From Aradus depressus (lineage: Eukaryota > Arthropoda > Insecta > Hemiptera > Aradidae): a stretch of 64,000 bases of DNA. The first letter of the stretch is position 1, and each line of letters starts with the position of its first letter. Shown in pieces: positions 11,465 to 23,415 of the stretch. The stretch is taken from positions 27,007,534-27,071,533 of the forward strand of contig OY759215.1 in NCBI GenBank assembly GCA_963662175.1, read 5' to 3'. Under the pieces are notes generated by a model, which was given only the letters and a program-made list of their open reading frames with translations, ran no database searches and was not told where the DNA came from. Made by a program: the position numbers and the translations under genes.

Positions 11465-11775
11465 AAAAAAAATTGTATGAGGAATTTAAAAAAATCAAGG
11501 AAACGTCTAAAAATATTTGTTTCAAAACTACATTTCAAGATGGTTTTCGGCATGTATCTCGAAAATCGGACGACCTATGACAAATGTTCTTTAATATAAA
11601 TTACGTATTTTAATATTCTCTACATATTATTTAAAAGGATTTTTGATTAGGTCATAAAAATAAGTTGTATCTTTTAAAATGTAGTTAGGTCCCGGGTGGA
11701 AAATCGGTCAACGTGAAAATCAATTGAAACCTCGATCTTGGATTTTCGCACAATTACAATACTTTATTATACTGT
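11465..11775 (-). repeat. Family B fragment
   Basis: Minus copy of the same lines (aaacgtctaaaaatatttg, gttttcggcatgtatctcg). A LINE fragment follows directly. Confidence 0.6.
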
Positions 11776-12040
11776 ATGAACAAACACACAATATGGACAT
11801 CGCTCTGTGCAGGAAATGTGGCGAGGGAAATGAGACTCAGGTTCATATTCTAAGCCAGTGCGGGGCACTAGAAAACAGAAGATTTTACTGCTTCGGGTCT
11901 GCCATAACGGAACCGAAGCAAATAATGGAAGGAACCTGCAGAAGAATCCTGGACTTAATTAAAGATACAGGGCTGATGTAGGGACCAACACATACAGGGG
12001 ACAGACACAATAAGGCACAATCAGCCCTCGAAAAAAATAT
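11776..12040 (+). pseudogene. LINE 3' fragment: end of polymerase ORF with zinc knuckle
   Basis: The reading frame to the stop at 11,979 encodes ALCRKCGEGNETQVHILSQC followed by about 37 residues. C-x2-C-x8-H-x4-C is the zinc knuckle at the C-terminus of the reverse-transcriptase ORF in Jockey/R1-like LINEs, and the stop comes at the usual distance after it. Everything upstream is lost (5' truncation into family B). The 3' UTR probably runs to about 12,040. The ORF's apparent ATG at 11,724 lies in unrelated repeat. Confidence 0.7.
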
Positions 12041-12155
12041 ATATACCTATGTACTTTAGATATAGCATACATATATTATAGATATAGCTTCTTTTATACA
12101 AACTGAAACAGGGATAGACCCGACTATTATTTATACAAATAAACTACATCATAAT

Positions 12156-12813
12156 TATGGAACACACAGTTGTCAAATATACGGAATAGTTTAAAAGAGC
12201 ATTATCGCAATCAGTTCAGGGAGGAAATTAAAAACTCAGACCGGTACTTGCTAGGTAGGGAACTGGAGTTCCACGATTCAGTTAATTGTTACTTACAGAG
12301 TGACCTACCATTGTCAAGTATTAGATTAATAATTAAACTTAGAGGTGAACTATTGCATCTAAGCTATACACCTATCAATCAATATACCTCCGAAGATATG
12401 GACTTTGTATGCCCAATGTGTTACAGCCCCTGTAAAGAAGATTATATCACTTCCTCATTACCTGCCCCAAATATGACTATTTAAAAAATAAAATATTTAA
12501 AAACAACATAGATACTTCATTTATGTTGGAATTATTAAATGGTAAAGATTGGCAACTACTGGTAAATTATTGCAAAAAGGCTTACGATTTCAGAAACTGT
12601 GAATTAAATAAATAAATAGGAACAAAGATATATTTATTATTTTATTTTTATTTGTATTTTAGAAAGAAAAATTTGTTGTTAATAAGTTTATAACATAATA
12701 TTATTTATGTATTATTAGGCCGATGAGTTTGTCTTCATAAAAGGTCACATTATTGTATGTATGTTTTGTATGTAATTTTCTATTATGTTAATTGAATAAA
12801 GACGTTACTACTA
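12156..12813 (+). pseudogene. LINE 3' fragment of a second lineage, frameshifted
   Basis: The frame from about 12,156 encodes a LINE C-terminal segment with RLIIKLRGELLHLSY and the start of a zinc knuckle (CPMC). A frameshift near 12,440 moves the remaining His and Cys (YHFLITCPKYDYL) into another frame, which then stays open to the stop near 12,616. The knuckle type (CPMC...H...C) resembles I/Jockey-like arthropod LINEs. The 3' UTR ends in aataaagacg and a short acta repeat near 12,813. Dead copy, 5'-truncated. Confidence 0.7.
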
Positions 12814-13689
12814 CTAGATATATCATGTGGATTCCAAAGCCCCTATTTAAGTCAATTATTAATTTTTAGATCAAACACTTGATTAACTCCTGGTGGTGAA
12901 GTATAAAGCCGATTCATTGACGTCTTTTTCTTCATTGTTTTATTCTGCGATCAATATTTTTTTTCTTGACGCTCCGCTGAAACTTAGCGATAGTTCTGTA
13001 ATGCCAAGTACAAAAGAGTAGTTAATCCATTGAAAGGAGCCAGTGTCACCATGGCAACACTCCTGAGTTGTTGCACTCCAATAGCCTATGAAGTGCTTCA
13101 GTTCGGTAGACAAAGCCTCTTCATGGTACGACCAACACTATTTCAGCCTCTCTTGTTGGCAACTAGAAGTTAGGAAAGGTTCTAACAACAGAACTCCATT
13201 ACACAGTTTTTCATAAAAGTTACCTTTTTACGCATGTATGCCATATTGTTTTGTCTGCCCCGAAGAAATTAAGGCGAACAGAAATAATCCTGAAAATACA
13301 AAATATGTTTGAGAGGGACCCTGAGACAGCTTACAAATAGGATAATATTTAGTTTCGTGAGTAACAATAATAATATTTAATTCCGTTAAACCTTAACATG
13401 ATATTTGGATAGGTCATGCAATTTTGAAAACTGTGGGAGTCCAGAGGTCATGGGTACAATGTCTGGAAGAGACATCTGATGACATTGAGAGAACTGCAAG
13501 TACACTTTATATTGGTACTTTCCTTAATTATTTGCAAATCGTTATCTATGCATCTAATAAGAAACATGGCGTAAACCACTTCTTAATTATTATCCGTTAT
13601 TAACTAAGGCTAGGATTTTGAAACCTTCGCCTTTTTTCGACTGTAGGAAAATAGCTGAACATGTGTGAAAATTGACGAAATCTTTAGGC
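12814..13689. other. Unassigned sequence
   Basis: No exon or named repeat recognised. Confidence 0.4.
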
Positions 13690-14190
13690 TCCCGGGCGCT
13701 CAGCCCGCAATTTCCGTGGTTAGCGCTGCAGACTTTACGTGAGCAGCAAAAATGCAAAGCGCAGCAGCAGCAAATCCACGCTGTGTTTCTGTGCTTTTAG
13801 AATTAAATGACTCACATCCAATAGCGTGCATTTTCTGCTGCTCCGCTTTGCATTTTTAGTGCGCATGTAAAATCAGCTTTAAGAGTATAAAGTATAACAA
13901 AAATGAAGATTTTGAGCAAGGAAATGAAATGATCGAATTCATATATATTTAAATAAATGTATTATGACTTGTTTTGTACATGTACATTTATGTAACAGCT
14001 GATTGCTGATTTAGGAATCAGACGCACGGGAAATTTGAAGATCCTATTGGTAACTTGCAAGCAATCCATTTTTATTAAAAACTATTTTTTTAGTTTATTT
14101 AATTTTTATCTTGGTTTTTTGATCTTGCCAGGGGGGGCACGACCCCCCCCCCCCCCCCCCTCACCCCCCTTGGCTACGTCCCTGGGATAG
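13690..14190. mobile_element. Decayed DNA-transposon region with foldback and hAT-like end
   Basis: 13,690-13,735 is an inverted relative of 20,080-20,117 (tccgtggttagcgctgcag). 13,742-13,866 is a foldback with arms around tgcaaagcgcagcagcagc and ctgctgctccgctttgcat. The right edge reads ggctacgtccctg, resembling a hAT terminus (complement CAGGGACGTAGCC), after a 17-C run at 14,144-14,160. Confidence 0.45.
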
Positions 14191-15061
14191 AGGTCTTCTG
14201 GATTTTAAAATTGTCATCAAAATGTTTAAATTTCCCGGCATAAGTTTCATTTTGCTGCTTTCCTTCTCCTGTGAAGCCATTTCGTTGAGGTTGACTGATT
14301 TAACTGCCAGTAAACAGTGATCTGAAGGAGCAACAACCAAAAGTACCCCACTCACTCCTTTAACTAGTATCATTACTTGAAGCTAGTTACTGGGTCTGTT
14401 ACTATGGGGTTTCGTCAGTAATGACTCACTGCACAACTTTCACCCTCCATAACGACGGTATATACCCACTGGATCCTATTATGGCCATAGAACCTACATT
14501 TTCTTTACTATCATCAGATGGTTGGATTAATGTCAATCGTTTTGTTTTATTATATCTTACTGACACTCTAAGAATATTTATTTTTATTTATTTGGAATCT
14601 ATATACAATATATATATAATAAGCAAATATGTGGTCAAAAAAAGAAAAAAATATAACAAAGTGACTTGATGGGAGAAGCCAGCCAGCGGTGACACTCCCT
14701 TGAAAGTTAATTATCATTATTCACTATCCTCAGAGTGAAGCGAGGCCATCTCCTGTTCAAGCGGCGGGGAGGATTGTCAGGATGGGAATGCGAGGAAAGG
14801 TTTGAATAGTAAGAAAGGTTTCTATGGGATGATTGGAATCGAGATGTGATTAATTCATTGACTGTGTGAATACCGAGATCTCTGTATGTCACTTTATTGG
14901 TGACATAGAAAGGAGCGTTGATAATTATAATTCATCGGATGAGTTTGGACTGGAATGCTTGGATTTTGGTCCAAGTAGTCGACGTAACAGTCCATATTTT
15001 CGATTAGAATACTAGAAATTAGAATACTAAAAATGTAAATTTAAAAAAAAAAGTACGTAAA
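14191..15061. other. Unassigned sequence
   Basis: Small ORFs at 14,421-14,669 and others show no domain; no family recognised. Confidence 0.4.
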
Positions 15062-15528
15062 ATGTACGTACTCTTCATCAATTAATTTTTCGCCCTCCTC
15101 CTCCAAAACCAGCTGACCGTTTGCACTAATATTCAAGGCAGTTATTGGGTTTTTGAGTTGAGCCCCCTCTGATCCCCCCTTCCCTTCTGTTGATTCCTCT
15201 GAAAATTGATAAATGTATTTCGTGTCTATACATTCATTCTATCGGCAGTCATTAGAGTTTTTCTGTTAAGACTCTCCCCTAACCACTATTCCCTTTCGTA
15301 ACTTTGGCTAAAAATTAGTAGGTGTCGTTGTTAGAGGGTTCTGGATTCACATTTAAAATTCATGTTGATACATTCATTCTATTGGGATTTATCGTATTTA
15401 CATACACAATTTTTTTTTTTCATTTTTGGAATCGAGGTCGGAAAACATGAAATTTTGTTGAAAACTCCGCATTGAATTTTTGATCGATTACATAACTTTC
15501 CCTACACTCCGTATAACTGGAGAAGCAA
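15062..15528 (-). repeat. Family A, near-complete in modules
   Basis: From the right-end region (aattaatttttcgccctcct) through two modules to the left-end hairpin (cataactttccctacactcc). Confidence 0.75.
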
Positions 15529-15774
15529 TGTTACACAAACAGCTCAGGAATGTTCGTTATCAGTATTTTCATTGCGTCATTTCAACTAATCTTCTCTTTA
15601 TAAAAGCTTGCTTTGTACATATTTTCTTTGATAATTGTTTATTTCATTTGTGTATTTCAGTTCTATTTTTACTCACATATATAATTGTATTTAAATACTT
15701 GTTTAAAAAAAATATACAGCCGTTACGATAAGTACAGTATACTCGTAAAACTTACGATAATACAAAGGATGATA
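15529..15774. other. Unassigned AT-rich sequence
   Basis: Nothing recognised. Confidence 0.4.
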
Positions 15775-15898
15775 TGTGTCGCCTCTATGAGGACATTGCA
15801 CATATGTGAATCCAGAACCATCTAACGACGACACCTGATTTTCATCCAAATTAGCCAATGGGAAGGGGACATTAGGATGAGGCTTAACTTTAAAACTC

Positions 15899-16108
15899 GG
15901 GGGCCCACGGTGGCCTTGCGGGCTAGAACGTAGGGCTTTGGTCGCATGGTCTCACCATGGTTTTGCGGGTTCGAATCCCGTCCGGGAATGAGTTTTATTT
16001 CGTAGATAGAACTCCCTCCCGGGGCCATGGACGTCGTATATAACTAGATAACACATTGACATGGCTAATATGCACTGTACATAAAACCAAAAAAAAAAAA
16101 AAAAAAAA
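15899..16108 (+). mobile_element. SINE-B, copy 1
   Basis: tRNA-derived, with a head beginning near gcccacggtggccttgcggg, a perfect box B (ggttcgaatcc, about 15,968) and an A-rich tail of about 20 A. Flanked by actttaaaactc (15,887-15,898) and actttacaactc (16,109-16,120), a 12-bp duplication with one mismatch, inside family A. Ends near cttgcactgtac-type line before the tail. About 210 bp. Confidence 0.88.
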
Positions 16109-16408
16109 ACTTTACAACTCTAATAACTGCCGATGTAATGAATGTATCGACATGAAAATTCACATTTAAAGTCAAAACCCAACAAGGATATAACCTATCA
16201 AATTTCAGCGTTATCGGCTGTAGGGAAGAGGGAGTTCAGGGGAGGGGGCTGTTGATGTAATGAATGCGCAAATAATCGATTGTTTTCGGAGAGGGAGCGA
16301 AAAGTTAATTGATTAATTCGTTCTGGGGAAGTATTTTGCCGGTGATTCATCGACGATTTTTTGTTTCCATTTTTGGAATCTGGAGCTCGGAAAAGATGAA
16401 ATTCCGTT

Positions 16409-16701
16409 AGTTAGTTACTAGTACTCATGCCTGGGCTTTACGAGGTCATATCGCCTACTACCAGAGAGCTCTTTCATCACTCTGGTGGACATGAGCCCGA
16501 TTCTACTGTGGGAGACCTAAATTTTGCCTACTCTAAATTTTTATTCAAAGGGCAGGGCTTAAAGTCCCATCCGAAGGACGGCATGCTTAATTTTATTTTA
16601 CCTCCCAAATAAAATAAACTAAAGGCTTCCGCCGGTTTTCGAACCCACAATTTTGAGCTCGGAAGGCAAGGACGCATACCACGGAGCTACCGGCGCCTTC
16701 T
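16409..16701 (-). mobile_element. SINE-A, minus copy nested in family A
   Basis: Body and tRNA-like head in minus orientation; central part shortened. Flanked by atgaaattccgtt (16,396-16,408) and atgaaattacgtt (16,702-16,714). Confidence 0.85.
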
Positions 16702-16825
16702 ATGAAATTACGTTTAAGACTCCGGATCGAATTTCTGACCGATTGCATAACTTCCCCCATACTTCGTATAACTGGATAAGTAAAACTGAAGAAAAGCGAT
16801 GATAACTCCCCAATAAACATTCTGA

Positions 16826-17128
16826 GCTCAAGAACGTGGGTTCGAATTCCGACCGAGGTCCTTAGTTTATTTTATCTGGGAGGTAAAATAAACTTAAGCA
16901 CGCCGTCCTTCGGATGGGACGTTAAGCGATGGTCCCGAGCCTGTACGATGTCAGGTACTCGTTAAAGACCCCTGCCCTAGATGAATAAAAATTTAGGATA
17001 GGCAAAATGTAGGACTCCCGCAGTAGAGTCGGGCTCATGTCCATCAGAGTGACGAAAGAGTGCTCTGGTAGTGGGCGATATGACCTCGTAGTTAAAGCCC
17101 GGGCATGAGTCTTAAAACCTAACCTAAC
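16826..17128 (+). mobile_element. SINE-A, 5'-truncated
   Basis: Starts within the head (tgagctcaagaacgtgggtt), lacks box A, and ends in aaaacctaacctaacc. Confidence 0.85.
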
Positions 17129-18308
17129 CTTATAAAATCCCTAATAAAATTATCTTTATAAACTCTAAATAGAATAATTTTTTTGTCAAAAAAAAATAGC
17201 TCTCTTTAAATGTTGCTTCTTAGAAGATTGTTAAAATGTAATTCATTTTGTTGCAGTAGGTCATAATGAAGAAATTGTACTCCATTAAAATGCAACACAC
17301 TGCAGAAGAAATCTGATATTTATTCACGACCCTGATTACTGTCCCATTTTACACAAAAACTGGTTTACATTTACCTGCTCTCCAATAATTAAATGTTATA
17401 ATCTTAATACTGTCTAAATAATACTTATATTAGAGAAAACATATTGACTTTCTATATAGGCAGAGTGGATTGGTTGGTGGTTGGTACCTTTCAAAGTCAT
17501 AATTTATATGCCTAGTGAATGAAAGTAACAAGTGACACACTCAACAGAATGAGGTCTAGGTATATCTGCCTGGAGAAACTGACCTTGATCATTCATAGCC
17601 AACTGGCGTATCCAAAAAATTCGGAGTGGAGCTAAGTATAGAAAACAAAAGTACAACTTAATCAAATAAGACATTTTTGTAGAGCAGTTTCGAGCTAATT
17701 GTGGGATCCTTAGACTGGGGACTTGAATAATTTAAATAATATAATTATTTAAATACATTTATTAATCATATTACTTATTATTATCATTTTATAATATTTC
17801 TTATAACTAGGCTCAAATCTTATGATTCAGAATTAATATCTGGAATTAATATTACTATACCGAACCAGAAGATTATGATTATTTTTATTTGAATTTTAAA
17901 GGTCAAAGATATATATTTATATTGATAAGATCCTTTCTTGTTTCTAAATAAAATTTATTTTGTACTTAGGCGAAAGTATAACTTGATTTTTAAACAAGTT
18001 GTAATTGTATTTTGTTGATCTATACTTGAACGCTAAGTGAAAGATATACTTATTTTTTCTTCATTTGTCAATTATGACGACTACTCTCTGACGGTCATCT
18101 GACCAAGATCTTTAGTATAATATTTTTGATTTTCGAATTATTTGTATATGTGTTTTTTAATTATAAACAAATAAAGACCTAATAATTATAAAAAAATATT
18201 TAAATTAGCAGATAAGTGCCTTATCGTATAACTTGATATTCCAGCCATTTTTGCGCAAATTACTCTCCCTCCCCCTTCTTCCTCTCATATTCATTTCATA
18301 TTTTATTT
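17129..18308. other. AT-rich stretch, no gene seen
   Basis: Apart from 17,458-17,520, which recurs at 20,645-20,707 (tttcaaagtcataatttat), no repeat or exon is recognised. Confidence 0.5.
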
Positions 18309-18762
18309 TTTAACCCCCGACGCAAAAGGAGGGATGTTATAAGTTCGAAGCCTTTGCCTTTCATTTTTGATAATGAAAGCTATGCATTGTAAGGATGGAC
18401 GTTACTAATATTAAATTAAAAAAAAAACCCGACACAAAAAATAAACCTTTAAAAAAGGGGGGGACTTGAAAGGCTTCAGGGGGGAGGGGCTTGGCTTTAT
18501 AAGCATTTGATCTCAAACTCCATCTGTAATATTGGTCGAGACCCTACACAGGCTCTGATAAAACCAGAAAATCTTAGAAACGGCATACCCAATTTCCACT
18601 AAACATAGCTAAGAACCATCTCGCAAATACCAGCTTTTCAAACAAAAAAAACGCTTTGAAAACGGTTCAGCCGTCTTGGAGCTACGATGCCACAGGCAGA
18701 CACATACACACAGACAAAGACGTCAAACTTATAACACCCCTCCTTTTGCATCGGGGGTTAAT
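18309..18762. mobile_element. Foldback/TIR element (family C), 454 bp
   Basis: Terminal inverted repeats of about 38 bp: ttaacccccgacgcaaaagg at the left and the complement of attaacccccgatgcaaaag at the right, 90% identical. The right half matches 26,005-26,400. No transposase. Class unknown; no clear target duplication. Confidence 0.75.
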
Positions 18763-19433
18763 GTAACAAAAAACCGCTTTGAAATCGGTTCAGTAGTCTT
18801 GGAGCTTCGATAGAGTGGCAGGAGATCTTGAATCATGATTACAATACTTCCTTACACTAAAAATATAAATAAGAAAATCTTTTTTGGTTTGAGTAATAAG
18901 TAAACAAGATACCCACACAAAATCAAACTAACTGGAAATAAATAAAATTCAATTATATACTCGATTGATAATTTTACTAAATCAATGAACGATTTTACTC
19001 TTACATCGTTCTCTTTCAATAATATGTTTTGAGTATTTATTTACTTAGTAAGTAGTTTATAATCTTTGGCATATTTTTTCGTTTGTATTAGCAACAAAAT
19101 AAAATATTTTTGATTTCCGTTAATACAGTGATATAATTGAATCGAAAGGATTATACTTATATAATTATAGTAATGTTATTGTAATATATCGTATTGCCAA
19201 TGTATTGTAGTGTATCTTATTGCCACTTTATTGTAGTGAATCATGTCTTGTGTTTTTGTTTTTTCAGGTAAGTCTTCAAATTGCTATGATTAACAAAATA
19301 TTGGACTTTCTTTTGAAAAAATTACCGTGAGTACACATTGAATTTATATATATGTTTATATCCCCTTGAATAACTTTGGGTCTAATTGTAGGAATATTGA
19401 GGGTCAGTTAAAGATGGAAGAAAACACTATTCA
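18763..19433. other. AT-rich stretch, no gene seen
   Basis: Nothing recognised. Confidence 0.45.
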
Positions 19434-19470
19434 AACGCCAACGTTTCGATATATTTTATATCATCATCAG
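19434..19470 (-). other. Hammerhead-like core
   Basis: Minus strand reads CTGATGA, T, helix GATATA-aaa-TATATC, GAAACG-TTGG-CGTT. Core bases of a hammerhead are all present, but no stem I is evident. Cleavage triplet would be GTT. Confidence 0.4.
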
Positions 19471-19811
19471 GGCCTACAAACATGGGGGGGGGGAATCAAG
19501 ATTAGAATCACAATTAAAACAAAATTAGTGTGTTGATAAACATTACTGAACGTTAAAATAGACATTGTAACGAGTTATTATTTTGGGTCTAATAATAATA
19601 TGTCCGCGTTTTTCAACTTAGTAGTCGGAGTACCTGACCAATAAAAATGGGTCTACCTTGCACAATATGGACAAGTAGTGAGTCAAATATTAACAGAGTT
19701 TGAGGAAATACCTTGGTGACAGTGATTGAGAGGGAGTGAGTCACACCGTTCAGGATCAGTAGCCTTCAGGGACACACCACGTTAACGACCACCTTACCTT
19801 AGATAACTAAA
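19471..19811. other. Unassigned sequence after a G-run
   Basis: Nothing recognised. Confidence 0.4.
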
Positions 19812-19925
19812 CCTGGGTAGACAAAATTTAGGATATACCATGGTAGTCAAGCTCATGTCCACCAGAGCGATGAAAGAGCATTCTGGTAGTAGGCGATATG
19901 ACCTTGTAGTTAAAGGCAGGGCTAG
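19812..19925 (+). mobile_element. SINE-A 3' fragment
   Basis: Begins at cctgggtagacaaaatttag and ends in the body end; degenerate. Confidence 0.75.
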
Positions 19926-20039
19926 ATAGAAAAGTGTGAGGAGAAAGAAGACAAATAAATTAGTCAAAATAATAAGCTAAAATAAAAATAAATAAAAGCA
20001 TGATAAAAATATTTATGGTTACTTCAGGGGGGGCTCCGT

Positions 20040-20640
20040 AAGGGTCCGAGTCTTCCAAATTAATAACAAAAAGCCTGCAGCGCTAACCACGGAAACTGTG
20101 GGCTGTGCCCCCGGGAGTAGGGATGGGTATAGATTAACCGATTAATCGAAATAATCGATGTTTTGGTAAAATAATCGGTGTTTTTTTAATCGATGTCATC
20201 TGGATTTGTTTAATCGGATAATCGATGATTATTTAACGATTATTAAACTTTTAATTAAAATTACAACTCATCTGAAAAACAGGAGAAAAAAAAGAAAAAT
20301 GAATTAATTATTATTCATGCGAAGTGCAACTCGTCTAAAAAAGTGGGAGGAGACTATCGTATTGACTATCGATACAACACAGTGCCTCTGTGGTGAACTG
20401 GTGATAAGTAAAAAGTAACCTTCTAATAGTTCTACTTCTATTTCTAATCATTTGTGTTTTGTCATTTGTGAGTTGTGATTGACTGATTGTATATATTCGT
20501 TTAATCGATTATTTAACCAACGATTAATAAATGTTTTGTTGGTCGATACCCATCCCTACCCGGGAGTCTATATCCCCCACCCTTGTAGCCTAACTCCCCC
20601 CCCCCCCCCCCCGCTCAAAATCCTGGCTACGCCCCTGCTT
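20040..20640. mobile_element. Old hAT-like element hosting a younger one
   Basis: Right terminus reads ctggctacgcccctg (complement CAGGGGCGTAGCCAG, hAT-like) after a C-run. The left terminus is not defined. The interior shares tgcagcgctaaccacggaaa with 13,690-13,735 (inverted). Confidence 0.4.
20118..20558. mobile_element. hAT-type MITE, 441 bp, with 8-bp target duplication
   Basis: Ends are tagggatgggtat and atacccatcccta, perfect inverted repeats. Flanked by cccgggag at 20,110-20,117 and 20,559-20,566. An 8-bp duplication is the hAT hallmark. The interior is AT-rich with many taatcgat words and has no ORF. Confidence 0.9.
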
Positions 20641-21483
20641 TCTATTTAGGTAGTGGATAGGTTGGTGGTTGGTGCCTTTCAAAGTCATAATTTATTTGCC
20701 TAGATGTGACCATAACAGACCTTTCTTATTCCAACCATTTTTTCACAGATGTCTGCCTCTCCTCTTCCAAAATTATTTCAAACTGGTATTACCAGGTGTA
20801 AGAAAATCACTCTCAAAATTACACTGTTCAAAGAAATAAAGAAAACCTGGAGAAGAAAGTCCTGTTATGGATACATCATATATTTGTTCTTGCCTTTTAA
20901 TTTCTAACTTAAATTACTTAATATAATTACTTAAGTTGTTATTTTCTTAACAATAATGCTGTGTATTACTTTGGTGTAGGGGAGTGTGAAAGCGCTTACT
21001 TCAGCTCAGGGTTTCACAAAGCGGCGATTAGTTCACTTTAAATGGCAATTTCATAAGTGCATACTTTCCATTTCGAAACGAAGTCCTAAACGCTGTGCAC
21101 CCATTCTAGGTATTGTTTTCAGGTAATCATCTAAGGTAAAAGGTGCATATTTTTCTTTTCCTGTCTCTAAAAAAAGATAAATTTTAGGCGATGACCCCCT
21201 GAGAAATTATATTTCTACCTACTCAACTACCCTGGGAGAATTAAAAAACGCTAAAACCTACACGCTTTTTTTTTTTCCTTTGAATATTTAATTTTAAAGA
21301 GAATAAAGATTTGGCCATTAACTGTTTGGAAACAAGATGATGTTGTCATCTCACTGTTTTATTTTTGACCAGAACCGTTATTTAACGCAACAGCGTCATC
21401 ATCAGTGGTACATCCCACCCACACAGCGTAGCGGTTAAAGGACAACTGGCGAATATAACATTTTTGTTCCTATAAGAGTTTAG
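20641..21483. other. Unassigned, with half of a foldback repeat
   Basis: 20,706-20,890 resembles one arm of the foldback at 63,437-63,686 (agaagaaagtcctgttatgg). No gene. Confidence 0.45.
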
Positions 21484-21828
21484 GTTAGGTTAGAGGTTTT
21501 ATGACGCATGCCCGGGCTTTAACTACGAGGTCATATCGCCTACTAGCAGAGCGCTCTTTCGTCACTCTGGTGGACATGAGCCCGACTCTACTGTGGAAGT
21601 CCTAAATTTTGCCTACCCTAAATTTTTATTCACCTAGGATAGGGGTTTTTAACAAGTACCTACCTGACATCGTACAGGCTCGGGACCATCGCTTAACGAC
21701 CCATCCGAAGGACGGCGTGCTTAAGTTTATTTTACCTCCCATATAAAATAAACTAAGGGCCTCAATCGGGTTTCGAACCCACGTTCTTGAGCTCAGAAGG
21801 CAAGCACGCATACCACTGAGCTACCTGG
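21484..21828 (-). mobile_element. SINE-A, full-length minus copy
   Basis: Tail at left (aggttaggttag), tRNA-like head at right with the complement of box A (ccactgagcta). Flanks gttcctataaga and gtttctataaga form a 12-bp duplication with one mismatch. The ORF at 21,626-21,811 is SINE read-through. Confidence 0.88.
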
Positions 21829-21917
21829 TGCCCTCTGTTTCTATAAGATATCTCTCCCTAATCTATCTCAAAAAGATAAAAGTACCCAAGTATCAGCTTC
21901 TTATAAACATTCATAGA

Positions 21918-22015
21918 AAATTAGTCGGTGAATCACCGACTATGTACTTCCCCATCTCGAATTACTCTATTAATTTTTTGCTCTCCCTCTAAAACCAAAC
22001 TAAAAAATCAATTAA
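21918..22015 (-). repeat. Family A right-end fragment
   Basis: gtcggtgaatcaccgactat and the following 75 bases. Confidence 0.7.
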
Positions 22016-22469
22016 ATAAATAAAAACGAAGAACTTAACTCAAAAACACAAAATAAAAAAATAGCTAGTGAAAAAATGTAGAAATCCTTACATTGTCGAT
22101 TTCAAGCTTGTTCATTGAAGCTTTGAATTCTGCTTGAGTCACATATAAATGCTGTGGATGCATTCTTAGAACTCTTTTGTTGTTGGTCTTTATGACTTCC
22201 TAAGAACACGGGAAATATCAAATTACAATTTTTCATGCTTTCACTTCTTTTTTAAACTGACTTCTTTTATAATTTTTTAACTGTCTGAAATGAATAATAA
22301 AATCAACTATTATTATTATACAAAAAGTAATTTCTGAGCAGAATGTTAATTATAATAGTTTGTCTTGCCAAGATGACTGAAAATAATAGTCCTTTAATCA
22401 GAACATACATTTCTCTTGTATACAAACATGATGGAGTCATTCTGTCTGTGACCCAAATCATTGCTCTTT
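22016..22469. other. Unassigned AT-rich sequence
   Basis: Nothing recognised. Confidence 0.4.
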
Positions 22470-22600
22470 CACAATTCAATACGAAGTATAGAAAATGTTG
22501 TGTAATCGGTCAAAAATTAGATGCCGAATTTTTAACAGAATTTCATGTATTTCGACCTCCTGATTCAAAAATGAAAAAAAAAAAATTTTTCCAGAGGTGT
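22470..22600 (+). repeat. Family A left end
   Basis: Left-end line with tgtaatcggtcaaaaattag and gaccycctgattc-type phrase, ending in an A-run. Confidence 0.7.
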
Positions 22601-22608
22601 CTTTTTTT

Positions 22609-22694
22609 TGACAATATTTCGGGACACTTTCATGTCCCTTATTCTTGTCACTATGAACCTGAAGAAGGGTCATGAAAGTGTCCCGAAATATTGT
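22609..22694. repeat. Perfect 24-bp-arm hairpin with hammerhead-like core
   Basis: Arms 22,609-22,632 and 22,671-22,694 are exact inverses (around tttcgggacactttcat). On the + strand CTGAAGA (22,658-22,664) is followed by A, helix GGGTCA..TGTCCC, and GAAATATT. Confidence 0.6.
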
Positions 22695-22779
22695 CAAAGA
22701 AAAAAAAAAAAAAAAACTGCTAAAAATGCCGGAAAAATCAACATATTAACATTCCAGAGAAGTTTAAGAAACACAAAAA

Positions 22780-23415
22780 AAAAGTTGTCAGTGAATCACC
22801 AGCACTATGCTTCCCAAACAAGATTTAAATGTTTGCCCCTTCTCCAAAACCTGTTGACCATTTGCGCTAATATTCAACAGTTGACTTACATAAGGGCTCC
22901 TAAATCCTCGTACTAAATTTTGTGTCGATAAATTCATTACATCTGCATTTATTAAGATTTTGAATTGAGCCCCTACCCCGAACCCTTTAGCCGAGGAATT
23001 TTGAATGTTACGTTCTCATTTGGTTTTGACTTTAAATATGAAATACGAGTATATTGTCGATACATTCATTACATCGGCAGTTATTGCGGTTTTTGAGTTA
23101 AGCCCCCCACTGAACCCCTTTTCCATTCTGGCGATTCCACTTAAAATTGATATTTGTTGTCCTTCTGAGGTTTCGAATTCATATATTAAATTTTGTCTCG
23201 ATACATTTATTACAATGAGAGTTATTGAAGTTTTTGAGTTAAGCCTCCCCCCTAATCCTCCCCTTTTCTTTGGTCGATTTGGCTGAAAAACAATAGGTGT
23301 CATCGTTAGAAGGTTCTGGATTCCATTTAAAGTTTCGTGTGGATATATTCTAGTGGTCGGAAAACATGAAATTCCGTTGAAAACTCAACAACGAATTTTT
23401 GACCCATAACTTCCC
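22780..23415 (-). repeat. Family A, near-complete minus copy
   Basis: Right end, all internal modules and left end in order. The overlapping ORFs on both strands follow the modules and are not genes. Confidence 0.8.

Larger units (their letters stand above)
15775..16795 (+). repeat. Family A copy interrupted by two SINEs
   Basis: Modules continue across a SINE-B (15,899-16,108) and, after the right end at about 16,335 and an inverted left end, a SINE-A (16,409-16,701). Both insertions carry target duplications made of family A sequence. Confidence 0.8.

Noticed and set aside
22343..23303. Overlapping ORFs of about 95-110 codons on both strands
   Set aside because: They follow family A modules and recur at every copy; no domain.
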